This document shows, piece by piece, positions 50,519 to 61,547 of a stretch of DNA of 64,000 bases (positions are counted from its first letter, which is position 1; every line of letters starts with the position of its first letter). Both the position numbers and the translations under genes were made by a program. Below the pieces are notes generated by a model. That model was given only the letters and a program-made list of their open reading frames with translations, made no database searches and was not told where the DNA came from. This stretch comes from Quillaja saponaria (taxonomy: Eukaryota; Streptophyta; Magnoliopsida; Fabales; Quillajaceae), in assembly GCA_029379385.1 (NCBI GenBank), contig CM055614.1, positions 18,147,994 to 18,211,993 on the forward strand. Direction: 5' to 3'.

Positions 50519-51625
50519 CATGATTGATGAAATGAACGCCTTACATACTAATGGTACTTGGGAACTGGTCTCTTTACCTTTTGGAAAATTCACTATTGGA
50601 TGTAAATGGGTATACACCGTAAAAGTTCATCCTGATGGTTCTGTTGATCACTTAAAGGCTAGATTGGTAGCAAAAGGCTACACTCAGGTCTATGGTGTGG
50701 ATTATTCAGAAACTTTCTCTCCCGTAGCTAAAATTACATCTGTCAGGGTATTTATATCTCTAGCTACTATTTTTGATTGGCCACTCTATCAATTGGACAT
50801 CAAAAATGCTTTCTTACATGGTGACCTTGATGAAAAAGTCTTTATGGAGCAACCACCTAGTTTTGTTGCTCAGGGGGAGTCCGATATGGTGTGTCGATTG
50901 AAAAAGTCTCTATATGGCTTAAAGCAATCTCTTAAAGCTTGGTTTGGTAGATTCAGTGAAGTTGTTCTTAGTTTTGGCCTTCAGAGGTGTACTGTTGATC
51001 ATTCAGTTTTCTATAAACATACACCTAATGGTAGAATTCTTTTAATTGTATATGTGGATGATATTGTGATTACAGGTGATGATAATCATGGGATTCAGCA
51101 ATTGAAATCGTTCTTACAGTCTAAGTTTCAAACTAAAGACTTAGGACAGCTAAAATACTTCTTGGGCATTGATGTTGTAAGATCACAATTGGATATTTTC
51201 TTTCTCAAAGAAAGTATTGTTTGGATGTCTTAAATGATATAGGTATGTTGGATTCCAAACTTGTAGATACTCCTATGGATCCCAACACTAAACTTGTACC
51301 AGATGAGGGGAAGCTACTAACAAATCCTGAGCAATATAGACGTCTTGTTGGTAAGCTTAATTATCTCACAGTCACTAGACCAGATATTGCTTTTGCAACT
51401 AGTATGGTTAGCCATTTTCTTTCTGAGCCTCGAACATCTCATTGGAATGTTGTTATTCGTATCCTAAGATACCTTAAAACTGCACCCGGAAAGGGATTAT
51501 TATATAAGAATCATGGGCATACTCTAGTTCAAGGACATGGTCGTGGTCATACATTAGTCCATAAACATAATTCTACTCCAGTTCAAGGTTATAGCGATGC
51601 TGATTGGGCTAGGCTCTCAATTTGA
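50519..51625 (+). pseudogene. Copia reverse transcriptase and start of RNase H
   Basis: A long frame of 237 codons at 50520-51233 shows GCKWVYTVKVHPDGSVDHLK, ARLVAKGYTQVYGVDYSETF, QLDIKNAFLHGDLDEKVFME and the catalytic box YVDDIVITGDD near 51050. A frameshift near 51225 is followed by PDIAFATSMVSHFLSEPRTS and RILRYLKTAPGKGLLY to 51500. SDADWA near 51595 starts RNase H. There is a further frameshift near 51615. The catalytic residues are intact but the frame is not. Confidence 0.92.
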
Positions 51626-52055
51626 CAGAAGATCTACTACAGGATATTGTATATTTATGGGTGGAAATCTTGTTTCATAGAAAAGCAAAAAGCAGACTGT
51701 AGTTGCAAGATCCAGTGCTGAATCTGAATATAAGGCCATGACTCATACCAATGCTGAGTTAGTTTGGCTGAAAAATCTATTAGATGAACTTGGATTTCAG
51801 CACTCACAGCCTATGAAATTAATATGTGATAATAAAGCTGCATTACATATTGCATTAAATCCAGTCTTTCATGAACGAACAAAACATATAGAAATTGACT
51901 ATCATTTCGTTCGTGAGAAGCTTATGGATAATACAATCAAGACTACATATGCAAAATCAGAATATTAGTTAGCAGACTTATTCAAAAAATCTTTGGCAAG
52001 AAACAGACTGTGATATCTATGCAACAAGCTTGGAACATATAATCTTTATGCTCCA
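51626..52055 (+). pseudogene. Copia RNase H, C-terminal part
   Basis: Open at 51738-51968: AELVWLKNLLDELGFQ, MKLICDNKAALHIALNPVFH, ERTKHIEIDYHFVREKL. A stop at 51966 precedes residues resembling the usual LADLFTKS end. Upstream, the piece with SSAESEYKAM is in another frame. Confidence 0.88.
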
Positions 52056-52068
52056 GCTTGAGGGGGAG
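52056..52068 (+). promoter_or_regulatory. Copia polypurine tract
   Basis: CTTGAGGGGGAG immediately before the 3' LTR, the standard Copia plus-strand primer site. Confidence 0.88.
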
Positions 52069-52310
52069 TGTTATAGTAGACAGCTTAATTAGTAGGTCAA
52101 ATTTCCTTATTTATAGTTTCCTTATTTATGTGTAATTTCTATTATGTATCTGGCTGATATTTAGTCAACATTCATTATGTTAGGTAAACACGTATTTGGT
52201 TGATATTTAGTCTAGGTTTACTATGTTAGGTAAACACTTTAGCCTATAAATAGAGGCTCCCTCTTGTACATTTAAAATCATCTGAATATACATTCTTCTT
52301 ATATTCAATA
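52069..52310 (+). repeat. Copia 3' LTR
   Basis: TGTTATAGTAGACAG to ATATTCAATA; the terminal CA has become TA. AAAAG follows. Confidence 0.95.
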
Positions 52311-53011
52311 AAAAGTAAAAAAGGAGTAGAATATAGAAAATCGATAGGTTGTCAGTGTTCAATATTCAATTCTCTTAAGCTTCTCTTACCTCCTTGCACC
52401 CTTGATGGCTCACTTTATCTCTAGAAAATCTATTCTAACTTGTGTGTCAAATTGTCTTCCAGAATTCCTAAGTTAATTCCTCTTTTATAGGTTTCAAAAC
52501 CTACTTCAACTTTCGAGTACTGAGATCTCGAAAATCAACGAGTTTTAGATCTTGGCAATGAGCTTGGCGCCTTGGCGCCCATTTTCTGGTGCCTCAACAA
52601 TTCCGCTGGCACCTCAACGCTCATTTTCTGGCGCCTCAGCACAAGGACTTTTGGCAGCAACATACTGTTTTGTGATTTTGAGCCCAAAATTCACTTCTAA
52701 TTTCACTTCCAATAGGACTTCTTTTTGTATTAGACATTCAAAACACAAAGACTAAGTTAATATAAATTAGAACTCATATAAAACACCAAATCCTAGCCCA
52801 AATCAACTAGGAATCAACAACTTAATATAACTAAGACTCATATAAAACACCTAATTAAAGCCTAAATCAACTAGGATTCATCATCCTAATATGATAAGAA
52901 CTTTAACTAGGATTTTAATTAAAACTAACCAAAAATCAACTAAAACTCTAAAACATAGCTAAAATAATAAGGGTAAAAGAATATGAAATAATTTATGTTA
53001 CAGAGTTATCA

Positions 53012-54648
53012 CACCCCTAAACTTAAATTTTACTAGTCCTCGAGGAAAAAAAAAAAAAAAAAAACAAACACAAACACCAACTAATAGCCCAAGATGCATC
53101 ACACTAACATAATGAAATCCCAACATGCTCTTAAAAGCTTCACATGAACTTAACTAACTGTCAACCATAAGTATCACTTAAATTCATGATTCAATTTAAA
53201 AGCAAGTATCAAATTCAAATGGATTTCCAGTATGTGTGTGGAATGATCTTTTAACAAAGAGATGTATGCAATCCAGATAAGTTTATGTCTAAGGAAAATC
53301 ACACTTAGCATTCAAACCCTATTAGTTTGCTTTACAACTCTCTCTCCTACTAATGTAGACTCCACTAAGTCAAGTATCAATAGGTCTTTATTAAGCTTGT
53401 AACGTAGGCTTGGGTAATGGTATGATAAAGGAATTTTAAGGCTCAAGTTACCTTAAGCACATAAATCACTCTAGACCCTTGAAGAGCTTTTATTTCTCAA
53501 CCCAAGTAATACCCACTTGATATACTCTTTTCTTTTTTCCACTCCATGTAATTTTTTTTTTTTTTACTCATTGCTTGGCTCTTTCTTTTGTCTTTTTCCC
53601 AACTCTTATCACACCCCAAAACTTATTTTTTATTATTATGAATATAAGGGTGATCATCAGGAAAAATTATATACTTTTTTTTTTTTCAATAACTCTAACA
53701 TTTTCTCCTCTTTCTTAAAACATAACTCAAAATATTTATAAAATGATCAACATGCCTAAGAATAAAGGTTCAAAACTGAAATTTTATAAATGGCTAGACA
53801 AAAAATTTGTGGGTGTCAAAGAAAAGGCATTATTAGGACTCAATGGGAACTAGGGATATAATATAAAACATGGTAGGCTTAAAAAGGCTAAAACGATCCA
53901 AATCACATCTTTAACTCAGTTTTGTCTAGGATTTTACCTTAAGAGAGAATTAAACAAATTATAAGGTTCCTAACTAAATATGAACTTCCAAAACATATAC
54001 AGTTTCTAACTAGGCAACATAATCCCAAGAAAAAAAAATCAAAGTGCATAAAAGTATTGGAAATCATATCTTACAATGTTACTAACTCAAAAATTTAACA
54101 TGAATGTTAAAAGCATGTAAAAACTAACATCTTATCATAGGATGAGGGATTTCATCATAAAAGCATAATAATATCTTGGCTAACTAAACGACCTAAAAAC
54201 ACAAACATACTCATAAAACCCTCCCTTAAATTTAAGACAAACATTGTCCCTAATGTTGAAATGGAATAAGGATAGAAAGACTTCTTGGTATGGTGGAAAT
54301 CCCACTTTCTTCAACCTTGTTAAGTGCGCCTAAGTTTATAGGAGGTAAAAAATGATCTATCTACAACAATAAACACACTTAATAAGAACTAAAATAGAAA
54401 TTAAAAAGAAAATAAAATAAAATAGAAACTTGGGTTGCTTACCAAGAAGTGCTTCATTTATAGTCGTCGGCTAGACTTAGCTTGCTTAAGTGGCATTGGC
54501 AACATTGAAGGAGGCATGATGGTAATCAATCTTTCCTCCCTAATAGCGCTTCAACCTTTGGCCATTCACCTTGAATGTCCTACTATATGGATTAGTGGCA
54601 ATTAACTCAAGTGTACTCTATAGAGATACTTTGGCTATGGTGAATGGA
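53012..54648 (-). mobile_element. M2 internal 3' region (minus)
   Basis: Starts next to the LTR with the PPT AAATTTAAGTTTAGGGGTG (minus strand) and is colinear with M1's 3' internal region. At 54426-54648 it then matches the end of the M1 integrase region (38.8-39.0 kb). M2 therefore has the sequence just after integrase directly next to the 3' non-coding region. The downstream PF20167-like ORF and the spacer are missing. M2 stops at the inverted-repeat junction, so its gag, pol and 5' LTR are gone. An A-rich run is at 53047-53064. Confidence 0.75.
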
Positions 54649-54972
54649 TCATTGAGTACAGCTTTGAGCCAGGCTAACAAGTCCTTCTATACAACTCCCG
54701 GTTAAAGCTTTTCCCGAGAAAGCTCAAGTAAAGATGGTCTGGTCCATTCACCATAGCCAAAGTATCTCTATAGAGTACACTTGAGTTAATTGCCACTAAT
54801 CCATATAGTAGGACATTCAAGGTGAATGGCCAAAGGTTGAAGCACTATTGGGGAGGAAAGATTGATTACCATCATGCCTCCTTCAATGTTGCCAATGCCA
54901 CTTAAGCAAGCTAAGTCAAGACGATGACTTTAAATCAAGCGCTTCTTAGGAGCCAACTCAAGTTTCTTAACA
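54426..54972. repeat. Large inverted repeat at the M2/host junction
   Basis: The left arm (about 54426-54648) and right arm (about 54743-54972) are near-identical reverse complements of ~225 bp, with a ~94-bp loop. The loop continues the right arm's orientation: its reverse complement matches M1 near 39020-39120. The two arms are therefore two copies of the integrase C-terminal region in opposite orientation. The breakpoint lies at about 54648/54649. Confidence 0.9.
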
Positions 54973-56049
54973 CTTTTCTTTAAGTTTATTTATTTTTCTC
55001 TTTTTATTTTTACTTAGTTATTATCTCATCTCCAAAAGGTCATTAAAAGATTCAAAAATATCAACTAGAAGCCCCAACATCGTAGTGTTAAGGGACACAC
55101 GCCGCGGCATCCTAATTAAAAGATTCAGGTATGTTAGCCCGAGAGTATCACGTCACAGCAAAACATCACTGTGCACCTCGGTGTCCACATTTGAAAATCC
55201 CAAGTAAGAACTTAGAGGCTAATAAGTAGCGATGCCACAAAACATCACTCTATGGAAAGCCTAAGATAGAATTTTTCGAAATTACACAAAGAGTACTGTG
55301 CCATAGCGTCACACACTATTAGGCCATGGCACTACAAACCCAAAAAAGTACAACTTTACACAGAGAGCATTATGCCATGACGTCTATACATAGGCACTGC
55401 AGTGTTAATAATTTATAATTTTTAGGTTTCAACCTGAGAGCAATATGCCACGACAGTACAATTGTTGCTCTGCACCACCTAAGCCCATGCATTCAAGATT
55501 TTTGTTTTTAAAACATGAAATTAGAACCCCTAAATCATAATAACTTAAATCCCTAACCTCCTATCCCTAAAATCAGAGTTTTAGGCCAAAATCATCTTAC
55601 CCACAACTTCGAATCCACTTGGATTGCATTTCAAAACACACCACACTCACAATCCTTCTCTTTGCTTACAAATTTCAGACCAAACAAGTAAGTTTACTAC
55701 TCTATTATGAAATTTATGGTTATGTTAATCAATTATGATTGTGCTTGGGTATTGAAGCGTGCTTGCTTAGTTCTTGGATATGGGTGATTAGTTTCTACGT
55801 TTCTTCAAATTCTTACATGTTAGTTTGGGTTTATGTTTCGTGCATCTTATGTTTTAGGTAGATTATTTACTCATATGGTACTCTTGCAATTTTCATACAT
55901 GTTGAGTATATAATTTTCCTATATATATCATCCTCATTCCTTTTCTTAGTTGAATACATTACAATGAGATATATATATATATATGCATGAGTTGTGAACT
56001 AGGTATGGGGGAGGGTTTGATTTTGCTATTGAGGGATTTATTTGGTTCT
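54649..56049 (+). mobile_element. Host Gypsy element, post-integrase fragment (plus)
   Basis: The reverse complement of this stretch matches M1 from about 39120 down to 37650, that is the integrase end and the spacer. It contains GC-rich modules (CACGCCGCGGCATCC, GCCACGACAGTAC) in AT-rich DNA at 55080-55500. It ends in a GGGGGAGGG block near 56010 resembling the G-run of M1 at 37660, just before an inserted LTR. No frame is open over any length. Confidence 0.7.
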
Positions 56050-57377
56050 TGATAACTCTAGAAAATATAGTTATTTCACTATAATTTTAATTTATATTTG
56101 ATCCTAATCCTGATATTTTAAGTTGGAATACTAGTCAAATATAGTGTTAGAGTTGTTTTAGGAGTTTTTATCTTAATTAGAGTAGTTTTCCAAATTTTGG
56201 TATTTAATTTGTTTTAGGTGTCCTTGCGGCATCCAAGTTCAAATTAGAGAAGGGAAAGCAACTCAATTGGAGTTGTAGCACTGCATAACATGAAGCCGCG
56301 ACACTAATACTAAGAGAGAAAAAAACCAAATCAGTTAGGGAGCTGGAAGCCACGGTGCTGGAAGAATAAAGTTGTACCGTGATGAGAAGGACACCGCAGT
56401 ACCAAAGTAAAGACAACTTTCATAAACCAAGCAGGGGATTGGCGTCTTAGCATCTATGAATATGAAGCCATGATATAGGACAAGACTAGTCCTATTGAAA
56501 TTAAATTGACCCTATGGTGCTGCAGCACCATATATTCATGCGCCACTGACTCTTGTACAGATTCTTAGGACTTCTATTTTAATTCAAATAGGAGGAAAAG
56601 GCTTATAAATAAAGTAGCAAGGTTGAGGTTCAAAGACAACACCATAGCTCGTGATAGAGAGTTTTAAGGAGCTGAAGTAGACCTGAAGAGTGACAACTTC
56701 TAGTTTCTATTTCTTCTTCTTCTTATTTTCTATTTACTTGTAATGGCTTTGTCTTTAGTTTTTATGTTTTCTATAGTGAGTATGGAGTAGTCATATTCTA
56801 GTGGTAACAATTGAACTCATATGTAGCCGATGTGGCTTTTGTTTTATTTCAATGCATGCTTAAGGTTTATTATTTATATTGCCTCGTTCTTAATGAGTCT
56901 AATTGCTTAATCACCTAGTTAGATTAATTAGGAATTCTGAATTTGAATTGGAAGAGTCAGTTTTGGGATTAGTTTTAGGTGATATAACTTATGTTTGGAT
57001 TAGTCATATGATTTGGATAATATGATTTGTTTAAGAGATAGGAATATACTATTTGATCATAAGTAACCAGGAGACTGGGTCTTAATGAGTTTGCTTTAGA
57101 ATAATTCTAATAAGAATATAGGGAAGTAGACTAAGGGGAATATACAATTACTAGACATAGGAGTATGTTAGTAATTGATTAAGAAATCTGGGTTAATATT
57201 AGCTAATGCATGAATTAATTTGAATTACAGTTATTAAGGTATAGTGTGAGGGATATCATGAACCTAGACTTAGTCTTAATATTTTTAAATCAAATTTATA
57301 TCTGAATTTGCATTTGGCTTAATTAGAGTTAAGCTGCACTATAATGGTAATTGGCAAAAAAATAATAATAATTTCTC
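56050..57377 (+). mobile_element. Athila-like LTR (plus), 3'-truncated
   Basis: Starts TGATAACTCTAGAAAATATAG and follows the family LTR through the GC-rich modules (GAAGCCGCGACAC, GAAGCCACGGTGC), a TATA-type block near 56605 and the GATTAGGAATTCTGAA block. It breaks off after AATAATTTCTCGTG at about 57377, some 75 bp short of the usual end. No PPT precedes it, so it is probably a solo LTR whose 3' end and neighbouring host sequence were deleted together. Confidence 0.8.
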
Positions 57378-57666
57378 GTGGGTGGCTTTAGTAAGAGAGT
57401 TTTATGCCAATCTAGTGGAGTATCAGGAGAGCCAAGTTTTGGTCAAGGGGAAGATGGTGCCATTCACAAGAACGATAATCAATACCTACTATGGCATTCT
57501 GAACAATTTGGTTACTGATGAATATATGCACTACTCCAGTGGCATAGTGGATTATGGGGAGGTGATTAATGCCTTCTGCTATAGGATGCAACTTGGAAGC
57601 TTATAAATGGGGAACCAGTGCACTTCAAGGCTAGTCAGTTGCAGTTTACTACAAGGGCTTAGTATT
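57378..57666 (+). pseudogene. PF20167-like ORF fragment of host element (first part)
   Basis: Open from 57382 to 57606: ALVREFYANLVEYQESQVLV, INTYYGILNNLVTDEYMHYS and GIVDYGEVINAFCY. These parallel M1's downstream ORF at 37031-37260. In a shifted frame it then reads EPVHFKASQL, up to a TAG in place of the conserved Trp of V-W-Y. The interruption by a solo LTR at 57667 follows directly. Confidence 0.78.
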
Positions 57667-59228
57667 TGATAACTCTATAAAATAGAGTTTTTTCACTATA
57701 CTTTTGATCCCTTATTTCATGCTAAATCTTTGAGTTTAGGGCTTGATTAGTAGTTAAATAAGGAGTTTTAAATATTTTAGGATTGTTAAGAGTTTTGAAA
57801 GTTTTAATGAAATTAGGACTAGTTTTATTGTTTTGCTGTTTTATTTGTTTTAAGTGTATTGCAATGTCCTAATTAAAGACAAACTAAAGAAAAAAGGTTG
57901 AAGTCAGCGCCGCAATGCCAAGGAACCCTATGCCCTGGTGTGAGCAATAAAGATTTTGCTAAATAAGGCAGAGAATTGCGGCGTTCCCGCATCTGAGCTG
58001 TGGTGTTCTAAATTATACGTTGCCCAAACTCAGGCCTAGAGCCTCAAGCCGCGGCGTACATATATGTCATGCCACATCGCCACTGTAACACACTCCTTCC
58101 TTAATCCTATACTTAATCTACTAATAAACTCTTAAGCCAATTTAATTGGTAATACTTTTGTTACTTGTATTTTCTATATCTTTATTTCCTTCCTACGGTG
58201 ATACTTGTATAATTTTCCTTGGACATTCTTCTTATTTCACTTCACACAATATGACCATGATTAGTGATCTTGTATTCCTCCTTCTAACATTTTATCCTTT
58301 CCTCCAATTGACTTTAAGTCCATGTTACTCTATTTATTTAATCTTCAATTAACCAAGATTTACTTAAGAAATGTAACTTGTGAATAGTGGATTAATATTC
58401 CTAGAGACATAATTTGCAAATTATTTTTCATTACACTAAGTTAGTTACACAAGAGTTAAGAGGAGCCAATTTTAGTAATACTAGACTTCCTGCCAAAATT
58501 ACTACCATTACAAAGTCGACTTGTTAAGAATACAACTACAACTTTATACAAAAGCAACCCTATTCTACAAGTCTATTCCCATGCGTCCCAAAATTCTTTC
58601 ACAGGTACTTTTCCATCCATGGTAACATAACACACATAATCATATTTCAAAACACTTTCATGTTTTCCAAACAAGATCCACTTCCATCTTTTTCTATTAC
58701 ATAGACCACGCATTCATCCAAGGAAGAACAATACACATCTATGGACATAAATTAATTTGCACATCAAGATTTAGAAAAGTGAGTTGTACTTCAACAAGCA
58801 GTTATACATTAAGCAATGAAGGATTCTTGATGGCAGTATTAAATATATGAATATGCAATGCAAATTTGCCCTTTTCCTTATTTCTCCTCCTTAGTAACTT
58901 TCTTGACTGATTCGTATAAACCCGAGGCATGCCTTATAAGGAATTTGATGTATTCATGGTACCAACCTCTCGTATCCATGGTATGGTCTCTCAATAGGAT
59001 CCAAACTATGGTTTGAGCATCCTTCTTTTGAGACACTTGGTAACTTTGGTTAACAAGAATTCAAGACAAGTTACTATTATCATTTCCTCATTTCCTTTAA
59101 GTTATCCCAAAAGGGATCCATGCATGCTTTCATAAAGGAAGAGTATAAGAGTATAAAGGATATAACTTTTCAAAGAAAAGATAAAATAAAACAAAGGAAA
59201 TGCATGAATACTTGCCTATGAGATTTAG

Positions 59229-59420
59229 TTTTCCTCTTACTGCCACTTTTTCCTTCCCTTTTGGTTTTCCATTTCTTTCCTCCTAGTTCAGGGTTTTTCT
59301 TTTCTTTCCTCCTAGTTCACGGTTTTCCCTTTCCTCCTTTACTTTCTCACTTTTTCTCTCTTTTTCTTTGCTTTCTCACTTTTTATCTCACTTTTTCTCT
59401 CTTTTTCTTTGCTTTCTCAC
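59229..59420. repeat. Pyrimidine-rich tract with short tandem repeats
   Basis: Almost pure C/T on the + strand. TTTCTTTCCTCCTAGTTCA occurs twice at about 59271-59325. A unit including CTTTGCTTTCTCACTTT occurs twice between about 59365 and 59425. Confidence 0.75.
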
Positions 59421-59869
59421 TTTCTCTCACTTTAGTGCACACTTACCTTGGTTATACATTTTTGGTCACCTTTCCCTTCCTATTTATAGTGCATGGCCAA
59501 AGCTAGGATTTAGGAGAAAGTTTTATGGTTGTTTTCTATTTTAACTTTCTAATTTCCTAAAATTACAACCTTCCATTAGTCATTCTCTAAATTAACATGT
59601 GCATTTTCTTCCTAACATTTGTCTTCCTCCTATTCCCTAGTTTAGATTCTTTCATCATTAGTAAGTCACCTAGTTACCTTAAATATCTACATAAGTCTTG
59701 TTAACCATTTCATGCATACATTGTTTCCTGATTCCTTACACATGCCCTACTTAATCATTTCATGGACACCTAATGTTCTCATTGTCTAGCCATATTTCCA
59801 TGTTAATTATTACTTGCCACCTTATGTCTTGCCTTTCTTCCTTAATTATTACAACCTTTCCACCCTTTT

Positions 59870-60050
59870 TCCTCCTTCTTACAACTAAGCTCCTTCATTA
59901 ATTACAAGTTGCTACACTTATTCTCCTTCTTACACCTAAGTCTATTCCTTAATTGCAAATTACTACACTTATTCTTTTCCTTACACATAGACCCCTTCAT
60001 TTATTACAAATTGCCACACTTAATCTTCTTCTTACACCTAATTCCTCTTT
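59870..60050. repeat. Tandem array, ~51-bp unit, about 3.5 copies
   Basis: Units run through ATTACAAGTTGCTACACTTA, ATTGCAAATTACTACACTTA and ATTACAAATTGCCACACTTA. Each is followed by a TTCTCCTTCTTACACCTAA-like segment. Confidence 0.8.
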
Positions 60051-60506
60051 CTTTTTTCTTTTTTTCTAGCAAGTAGCCTATATTTTATTATTTTCCCTTC
60101 TTCTTCCAACCCCACCATGTAACATTTTTCCATCTTTGTTCCAATGCCTACACTTATATATGTCTTCCTATTCATGCACATGGGTATTTATGTACATGTA
60201 TTTATATGTATTTTATATATATATACTACTCCTATACTAATACGTATCCTATTTGTATTTTTATATGTCTTTTATATGCACATGTACTATTCTTATACAT
60301 AGAATAATACGTAAGAATTTGATATTAAATTTTAAATTCTATTTAGCCCTTAAGATAATTACTCATCTTATAATTAATTTAGGGGATGTTGCAGCCACTA
60401 GTTCAAGTTGCTCAAAATTTAGACAGAGAGCTTTGTGTCCTAGCTCTAGTAGATTGAAACAGCCACGCTATAAGAGAAGACGACTTCATAATCAACCAGA
60501 GAGGAT

Positions 60507-60565
60507 GGAGTCGCGGCACCAAATACTTTGAAGTCGTGGCACCAAATACTTTGAAGTCGTGGCGT
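60507..60565. repeat. Tandem GC-rich module in Gypsy LTR
   Basis: A ~24-bp unit, GAGTCGCGGCACC followed by AAATACTTT, then GAAGTCGTGGCACC with AAATACTTT, then a third partial copy GAAGTCGTGGCG. This is the module type seen dispersed in all LTRs of this group. Confidence 0.85.
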
Positions 60566-60690
60566 TGAGTGTCAGACTCTGAGTTAGATTGGGCATAGGA
60601 TATGATGCAGTAGCTCCAAAGGAATATGCGCCACGATGTCCAGACGTGATATTCAAGAATCCTAGTTTAATTAAAGTAGGACAAAGAGGT

Positions 60691-60700
60691 CTATAAATAA
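60691..60700 (+). promoter_or_regulatory. TATA box of Athila-like LTR
   Basis: CTATAAATAA in the context AAAGAGGTCTATAAATAAAG. The same box occurs in the LTRs near 45810 (+), 44875-44884 (-) and 56605 (+), the conserved core promoter of this LTR group. Confidence 0.65.
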
Positions 60701-61547
60701 AGGGGAAGGCTGAGCTTTTCAAATATACACCAGAGCTCATGCTAGAGATTCCTAAGGAGCTAGTGAAGACCCGGAGCTTTAACAACTTCTAGTTTTCTTC
60801 TCTCTTCTTATTTTCCTTTTGCTTGTAATGATTGTATCTGTTATGTTTTTGTTTTCAGTAGTTAATATGGAGTAGTTTAATTCTAGGATTATAATTGAAC
60901 TCACATGTGACCTATAGATCTTTGATTTGCTTTAATTTTAGTTTTAGTTCCAAAATATTTATGTTATTGTGATCTTAATGCTCCTAGTTGTCTGATCACC
61001 TATTAGATTGATTTGAAATTTTGGAATTGACTTGGAAGAGTAAGTTCTAGGGTTAGCCTTAGGTAGCATGGCTTGAGTTTGGATAGATCATCTAATTGGT
61101 CATTTGATTAGTTGAAGGGATAGGAATGTACTCTTTAATCTCAAGTAGCAGAAAAGATTGGCTCTTAAAGAGTTTGTCTTAGGTTGATCCTTATAGGAAT
61201 ATAGAGGATTAAACTAAGGGAAATATATAATTGCTAGGACATAAGATTATACTGGTAATTGCTTAAGAAATCTCTGTTAATACTTAGACTAATGCATGAA
61301 TTGAAGTAGGTTAAGGAAAACATAAGTAAAGTGTAAAGGATATTGTGAACCTAGGCTTTAGTTTACAAGTTTTTACTTAATTATTTTATTAATCACTCAT
61401 TCTATAAACAATTGGCTTGTTTAAAATTGGGTTACATTGGTAATTAACTATAAAAATATATTACTCCTCATAGGAATGATCCTTAGTTATTCTATATTAC
61501 TTGTGGACAATACGTGCGCTTATGTAGGTAAAATCTATGCCAGTATT

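Larger units (their letters stand above)
48304..52310 (+). mobile_element. Copia (Ty1) element inside M2 LTR, TSD AAAAG
   Basis: Two 242-bp LTRs (48304-48545 and 52069-52310) flank a 3.5-kb interior, bounded by exact AAAAG duplications (48299-48303 and 52311-52315). A tRNA-Met-type PBS and a polypurine tract are present. Domain order is protease, integrase, RT, RNase H, as in Ty1/Copia. At about 4.0 kb it is shorter than a typical ~5 kb Copia because nearly all of gag is missing. Eleven or so differences between the LTRs, counted by eye, suggest it is younger than M1. Stops and frameshifts make it non-autonomous. Confidence 0.95.
47562..53011 (-). mobile_element. M2 3' LTR (minus), interrupted by Copia
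   Basis: On the minus strand it begins TGATAACTCTG (53011) and ends GGTAAAATCCA (47562). Net length is about 1438 bp after removing the Copia insert and one TSD copy. It belongs to the same broad Gypsy LTR group as M1. It is a diverged subfamily, with different GC-rich modules near 52550-52640 (TTGGCGCCTTGGCGCCC, TTTTCTGGCGCCTCAGC). The PPT AAGTTTAGGGGTG precedes it, so it is the 3' LTR of M2. Confidence 0.85.
58084..60393 (-). mobile_element. Solo LTR of a different family, TSD GCCAC
   Basis: Begins TGTAACACACTCC and ends GGGGATGTTGCA, with matching inverted ends (TGYAACA). It is flanked by exact GCCAC duplications at 58079-58083 and 60394-60398. Length is 2310 bp. A likely TATA box CACTATAAATAGG on the minus strand near 59480-59492 sets the orientation as minus. 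Downstream of it (in minus orientation) lies a polypurine leader at about 59229-59420. A tandem array is at about 59870-60050. It has no coding domain, PBS or PPT, so it is a solo LTR of an unidentified family. Confidence 0.85.
57667..61542 (+). mobile_element. Solo Athila-like LTR (plus), TSD GTATT, containing another solo LTR
   Basis: Begins TGATAACTCTATAAAAT and ends ATCTATGCCA. An exact GTATT duplication lies at 57662-57666 and 61543-61547. Net length is about 1561 bp without the nested insert. The PF20167-like sequence continues on both sides (...V/stop-Y then Y-F-V-L), so the insertion is inside that ORF. TATA box CTATAAATAA is at 60691-60700. Tandem GC-rich modules are at 60507-60565. 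Confidence 0.9.

Noticed and set aside
54426..54972. Inverted repeat considered as terminal inverted repeats of a MITE
   Set aside because: The arms are Gypsy integrase-region sequence, the loop belongs to the same gene, and no target duplication flanks it.
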